From the NCBI RefSeq assembly GCF_009831235.1, contig NZ_WUUL01000005.1, positions 1-64,000 of the forward strand: 64,000 bases of DNA, in the 5' to 3' direction. The position numbers and the translations under genes were made by a program. The notes below the pieces were generated by a model. The model was not told the origin of the DNA. It searched no databases and saw only the letters and a list, made by a program, of their open reading frames with translations. Position 1 is the first letter of the stretch. Every line of letters starts with the position of its first letter. This stretch comes from Shimazuella alba (GTDB lineage: Bacteria > Bacillota > Bacilli > Thermoactinomycetales > Thermoactinomycetaceae). Shown piece after piece: positions 61,070 through 64,000 of the stretch.

Positions 61070-61678
61070 TTACTTTGCTGCTTGATAACGGTTGTTTACT
61101 TCATCCCAGTTTACTACATTCCAGAAAGCACTGATGTAGTCAGGACGCTTGTTTTGATAGTTGAGGTAATATGCATGCTCCCAAACATCTAAGCCGAGTA
61201 CTGGTGTGGCTCCATCTGTAAGCGGGCTGTCTTGGTTTGCAGTAGAAGTAACGGCTAACTTGCCATCTTTGACAACAAGCCAAGCCCAACCACTACCAAA
61301 ACGCTTAACAGCTGCATCAGCAAATTGTGCTTTTAATTCATCAAAGCTACCAAATGTGTCGTCAATCGCTTGTGCAATCTCACCAGTTGGCGCTCCGCCA
61401 CCATTTGGGCTTAGAATTTGCCAGAAGAAGCTGTGGTTTGCATGTCCACCACCATTATTACGAACAGCAGTGCGAATTCCTTCTGGCAGTTTATCTAAAT
61501 TAGCAACTAATTCTTCAATGGATTGATCTGCAACATCTTGTCCTTCTAATGCTGCATTTAAGTTGTTAACATATGTAGCGTGGTGACGGTCATGGTGGAT
61601 TTCCATCGTCAATGCATCAATATGAGGTTCCAAGGCATCAAAAGCATATGGAAGTGCAGGTAGTTCATATTTTGGCAT
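61070..61678 (-). CDS. sodA: Superoxide dismutase (Mn/Fe)
   Basis: The 202-residue enzyme has the four metal ligands in [19 protein letters not shown] (His27), [13 protein letters not shown] (His near 82), [10 protein letters not shown] (Asp near 164 and His near 168). GSGWAWLVV and the QD pair in ANQDSPL favour the manganese form. Start 61678 has GGAGGG upstream; the longer frame to 61753 overlaps the preceding gene. It lies after the HAD gene with 71 bp between, probably with its own promoter. Confidence 0.96.
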   Translation of the reverse strand: MPKYELPALPYAFDALEPHIDALTMEIHHDRHHATYVNNLNAALEGQDVADQSIEELVANLDKLPEGIRTAVRNNGGGHANHSFFWQILSPNGGGAPTGEIAQAIDDTFGSFDELKAQFADAAVKRFGSGWAWLVVKDGKLAVTSTANQDSPLTDGATPVLGLDVWEHAYYLNYQNKRPDYISAFWNVVNWDEVNNRYQAAK

Positions 61679-61749
61679 TCTAATTCCCTCCAAAAAGTAA
61701 GTTGCTAGTATTCTTTCTCTTCTATTATGCGAAAAAAAACTTCTTTTAG

Positions 61750-62871
61750 TCAACCCGTTATCAACGATCTTAGTTGCCTTACATCGTCTAAAATATAGTC
61801 TGCTCCAAGCTCTTCAAATTTTGCACGTGCAGCTTGTCCGGTAAGTCCTGTTAATGTCGCGGCGAACCGGCAGCCCATTTTACGTGCAGCTAGAAAATCG
61901 GCAACAGAGTCTCCCACTACTAATACTTTGTCCCCATTTTCAATTGGAAGAGCAAGCTGCAAAGCAAGATTATCTGTTGTCTTTTCTCCGAGATATCCCA
62001 ATACATAAGTAAAAGGATGTGGTTTCCCAAGCGGAGCTTCCTCTGGGTACGTATTCTCAGCTAATACCACATCTGAGGCTGTTACTATTCGATTTTCAGC
62101 AAAATAAGGCAACAACTTCATTTCACGAAGCGGTACTTCCATTTCTAAAAGAGGTCTTCCCGTACCGATCCCGAGCGTTATGTTTTGTGCCTGTAGATCA
62201 GCGAATAATTGCTGAAGCTCTTCGATAGGAGCCAAAGCTATCTCTTGAAATAAGAAACCCTTTTTCCCTTTTGTTCGCGCGTAACCTTCTTCTTGCCGGA
62301 ACAGGTCTTCGCCAAAATACCATTCTTGATAAACAGAACTTCCTAACTCCCAAAGAGAGCTGATTCGTGAGAAATAATCTACATCAATTCCATATTGTCT
62401 TTTTACAAATTGATTGAAGTATACCAACAATTGATCTCGATTTAACTCCCCTTGTGATTCGTCAAATATAGAAGTAAAGATAGAGAAATCCGGTTTCAAT
62501 CCATATGTATGTTTTTTTAATTCTAAGAGAGATTGTTCTGTGATCGGCTGAGAAAGCCAGTCTCTCGCAAATGAAGCGTCCAGTTTTTCGAGCAGCATCA
62601 TTAATTGTGTGGTAAAAACAAGGTATACCATATCCCAATTGGCATTGATTCCTCGATCCTTCATCCAATCTAGAATCTTATCATCTTGAAAAACTTGCTT
62701 ACGGATGGATCGAATTGTTTCTTCCTTTGGTGTTGTGGAATATTGATTGTTTGTAAGATGTAAAAAATGAGGACCGTACAGCAACTCCCAAACCGCTAGC
62801 GCTGATGCGTCAAAGCAGCGTTCTTCACTCAATATGACTCCATCTACATCAAATAAGATAAGTTGATACAT
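61750..62871 (-). CDS. HAD-superfamily hydrolase
   Basis: The 373-residue protein has HAD motif I in [13 protein letters not shown] (D8, D10), motif II/III in [16 protein letters not shown] and [14 protein letters not shown], and motif IV in [21 protein letters not shown] large inserted cap (residues 30-210) makes it longer than typical phosphoglycolate phosphatases. GAAAGGG lies about 12 nt before the ATG. The substrate is unknown. It precedes sodA on the same strand. Confidence 0.87.
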   Translation of the reverse strand: MYQLILFDVDGVILSEERCFDASALAVWELLYGPHFLHLTNNQYSTTPKEETIRSIRKQVFQDDKILDWMKDRGINANWDMVYLVFTTQLMMLLEKLDASFARDWLSQPITEQSLLELKKHTYGLKPDFSIFTSIFDESQGELNRDQLLVYFNQFVKRQYGIDVDYFSRISSLWELGSSVYQEWYFGEDLFRQEEGYARTKGKKGFLFQEIALAPIEELQQLFADLQAQNITLGIGTGRPLLEMEVPLREMKLLPYFAENRIVTASDVVLAENTYPEEAPLGKPHPFTYVLGYLGEKTTDNLALQLALPIENGDKVLVVGDSVADFLAARKMGCRFAATLTGLTGQAARAKFEELGADYILDDVRQLRSLITG

Positions 62872-63123
62872 ATCGCTTCATTCCCTTTCAAAAAACGCTT
62901 TAATTCTTCTATCTTAAATGAGTATAGAAATAGAGTAAAGAAAACTTATCAAGCTGAATTTCGTTTTCAAATGAAAATCCAACTTATCTTATCTTCCCCA
63001 TAAAAACATCACCAAAGTTAGTTAATTTTTAACATTTATCCACTCCAAATAGATAAAAAATTCGGTATGATGAGAGTACCTTCATGTGGAATGAAGGCGA
63101 GTTAGATTTGGAGGGAATTTAAT

Positions 63124-64000
63124 TTGAGAAAGTTTAGAATCATCGGTATTTTGGTTGCTTTCGCCATGGTAATGTCCTTTATAGGATTACCAAAAGAATC
63201 ATTTGCAGCCCCTGTCACCAAACAAATTGAGGTAAATAAAACAACCAACTATTTATATCTGTATGAGAACGGCAAAGTAATAAAAAAATACCGTGTTGCA
63301 ACAGGAAAAACCAAAGAATTAACTCCTGAAGGAACTTTTCCCCTTGTAGTGAAAATCAAAAACCCTAGTTGGAAGAATGTTCCACCGGGTCCTGACAATC
63401 CATTAGGCCCTCGTTGGAATGGAATCAGTGTCAATGGAGATAACGGTAGATCTTATGGGATTCACGGAACAAACAATCCTAAGTCTATTGGAACGTACGC
63501 TTCAAATGGTTGTATTCGTATGCTAAGTAATCAAGTAACAGAACTCTACGATCTGATCTATGAAGGTGTACCCGTTTGGATTCACACGGGGACAAGTAAT
63601 GGTATCTGGCGCGGAGATATGAGTGTCGGTTTAAAGCCGTCCACTGGATCTGTGAAAACGGTAAAAGATACTTATGCTTGGACTGGTCCATCCACTGGTT
63701 CCTTTAAAATAACCGCTGTTGCTAAAAATAAAGCACTAACCCGTACTGGAGTTTCTGGCAATTACACCCAAGTAAAACTAGCAAATGGCCGCCTAGGATT
63801 TATCTACAATGGAGATCTCAGCACTGGGCTTACCTTTAAATCTGCTTCTGGTTATGCCGAAGTAACAGTTGATAAGGCAAACGTTCGACAATCTCCAAGT
63901 CTTTCTTCCAATGTGATCGAAAAAGCAAAAAAAGGTTCACGTTATACTTTGCTCGCTGATAACGGAGAATGGTATCAAGTAAAAACAGCAAATGGCAAGA
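63124..64000 (+). CDS. L,D-transpeptidase (YkuD) with SH3 domains, partial
   Basis: The TTG start has GGAGGG 8 nt upstream. The product has a signal peptide (RKFRIIGILVAFAMVMSFIG, ending ESFAAP) and a YkuD domain at about residues 35-155 with the active-site segment YGIHGTNNPKSIGTYASNGC followed by IRM (His near 113, Cys near 130). An SH3-like stretch follows (KITAVAKNKALTRTGVSG), then a second (VDKANVRQSPSLSSNVIEKA). The window ends inside the second SH3 domain. L,D-transpeptidases cross-link peptidoglycan 3-3; secretion and SH3 domains indicate wall binding. Confidence 0.88.
   Translation, partial: MRKFRIIGILVAFAMVMSFIGLPKESFAAPVTKQIEVNKTTNYLYLYENGKVIKKYRVATGKTKELTPEGTFPLVVKIKNPSWKNVPPGPDNPLGPRWNGISVNGDNGRSYGIHGTNNPKSIGTYASNGCIRMLSNQVTELYDLIYEGVPVWIHTGTSNGIWRGDMSVGLKPSTGSVKTVKDTYAWTGPSTGSFKITAVAKNKALTRTGVSGNYTQVKLANGRLGFIYNGDLSTGLTFKSASGYAEVTVDKANVRQSPSLSSNVIEKAKKGSRYTLLADNGEWYQVKTANGK

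Noticed and set aside
1-64000. tRNA or rRNA genes
   Set aside because: I saw no cloverleaf with a CCA or TTCGA loop signature and no ribosomal RNA sequence; a covariance search would be needed to exclude a divergent tRNA.

Overview
The window looks like chromosome from an endospore-forming, low-GC Gram-positive of the Bacillales. It carries germination genes (cwlJ-gerQ, sleB), an alpha/beta-type SASP, a prespore regulator (rsfA), YjcZ-type mini-proteins, a tandem dynamin (dynA) and strong AGGAGG ribosome binding sites with frequent TTG/GTG starts. The SASP and the gene mix suggest Thermoactinomycetaceae, but that is inference.

Layout. 0-7 kb: edge of an IS3-type element, aroA with ytxGH as in Bacillus, an isocitrate/isopropylmalate dehydrogenase homologue, four tandem YjcZ-like genes plus a decayed fifth, rsfA, DUF309 behind a structured leader RNA, and a CoA-binding protein. 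7.2-10.8 kb: dynA. 10.8-15.1 kb: a decayed zone with frameshifted genes, a small paralogous pair (one copy split by a 127-bp MITE-like element), an IS4 remnant and a broken Nudix gene. 16.2-18.2 kb: an oxidoreductase and its MerR regulator. 18.3-24.8 kb: remnants, an odd single-gene ABC protein, glycosyltransferase and GtrA genes, DUF3231. 25-31.5 kb: leuCD, a bioY remnant beside an intact bioY, and a sugar-acid unit (IclR, KDPG aldolase, ACS-family MFS). 31.8-38.3 kb: P-loop kinase, MerR plus hydrolase, DUF559, argF, MATE. 38.6-43.8 kb: gerQ, cwlJ, an ECF41-type sigma factor between two target promoters, VOC, NAT, EamA. 43.9-50.5 kb: ABC pseudogenes, Y-family polymerase plus YolD, cytochrome P450, MGDG-synthase-like glycosyltransferase. 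50.6-55.7 kb: an ORF-less IS605-type element keeping an omega-RNA-like end, SASP, two foreign-looking membrane genes, and an ABC-F plus virginiamycin B lyase operon behind an attenuator. 55.8-64 kb: LPKTA surface protein, sleB, a broken MFS gene, sodA, a HAD hydrolase and a partial L,D-transpeptidase.

The most unusual theme is a scatter of single genes with codon use much richer in G/C-ending codons than their neighbours (near 19, 24.3, 27.4, 36.5, 47.2, 49, 51.5, 52.6, 59 and 60.4 kb). Most have a TATAAT/TATACT-like promoter in front and a hairpin behind. They look like independently acquired moron-like cassettes; two adjacent ones share an identical 14-nt 3' motif. All functional statements come from reading the sequence and family knowledge; no database search was run.
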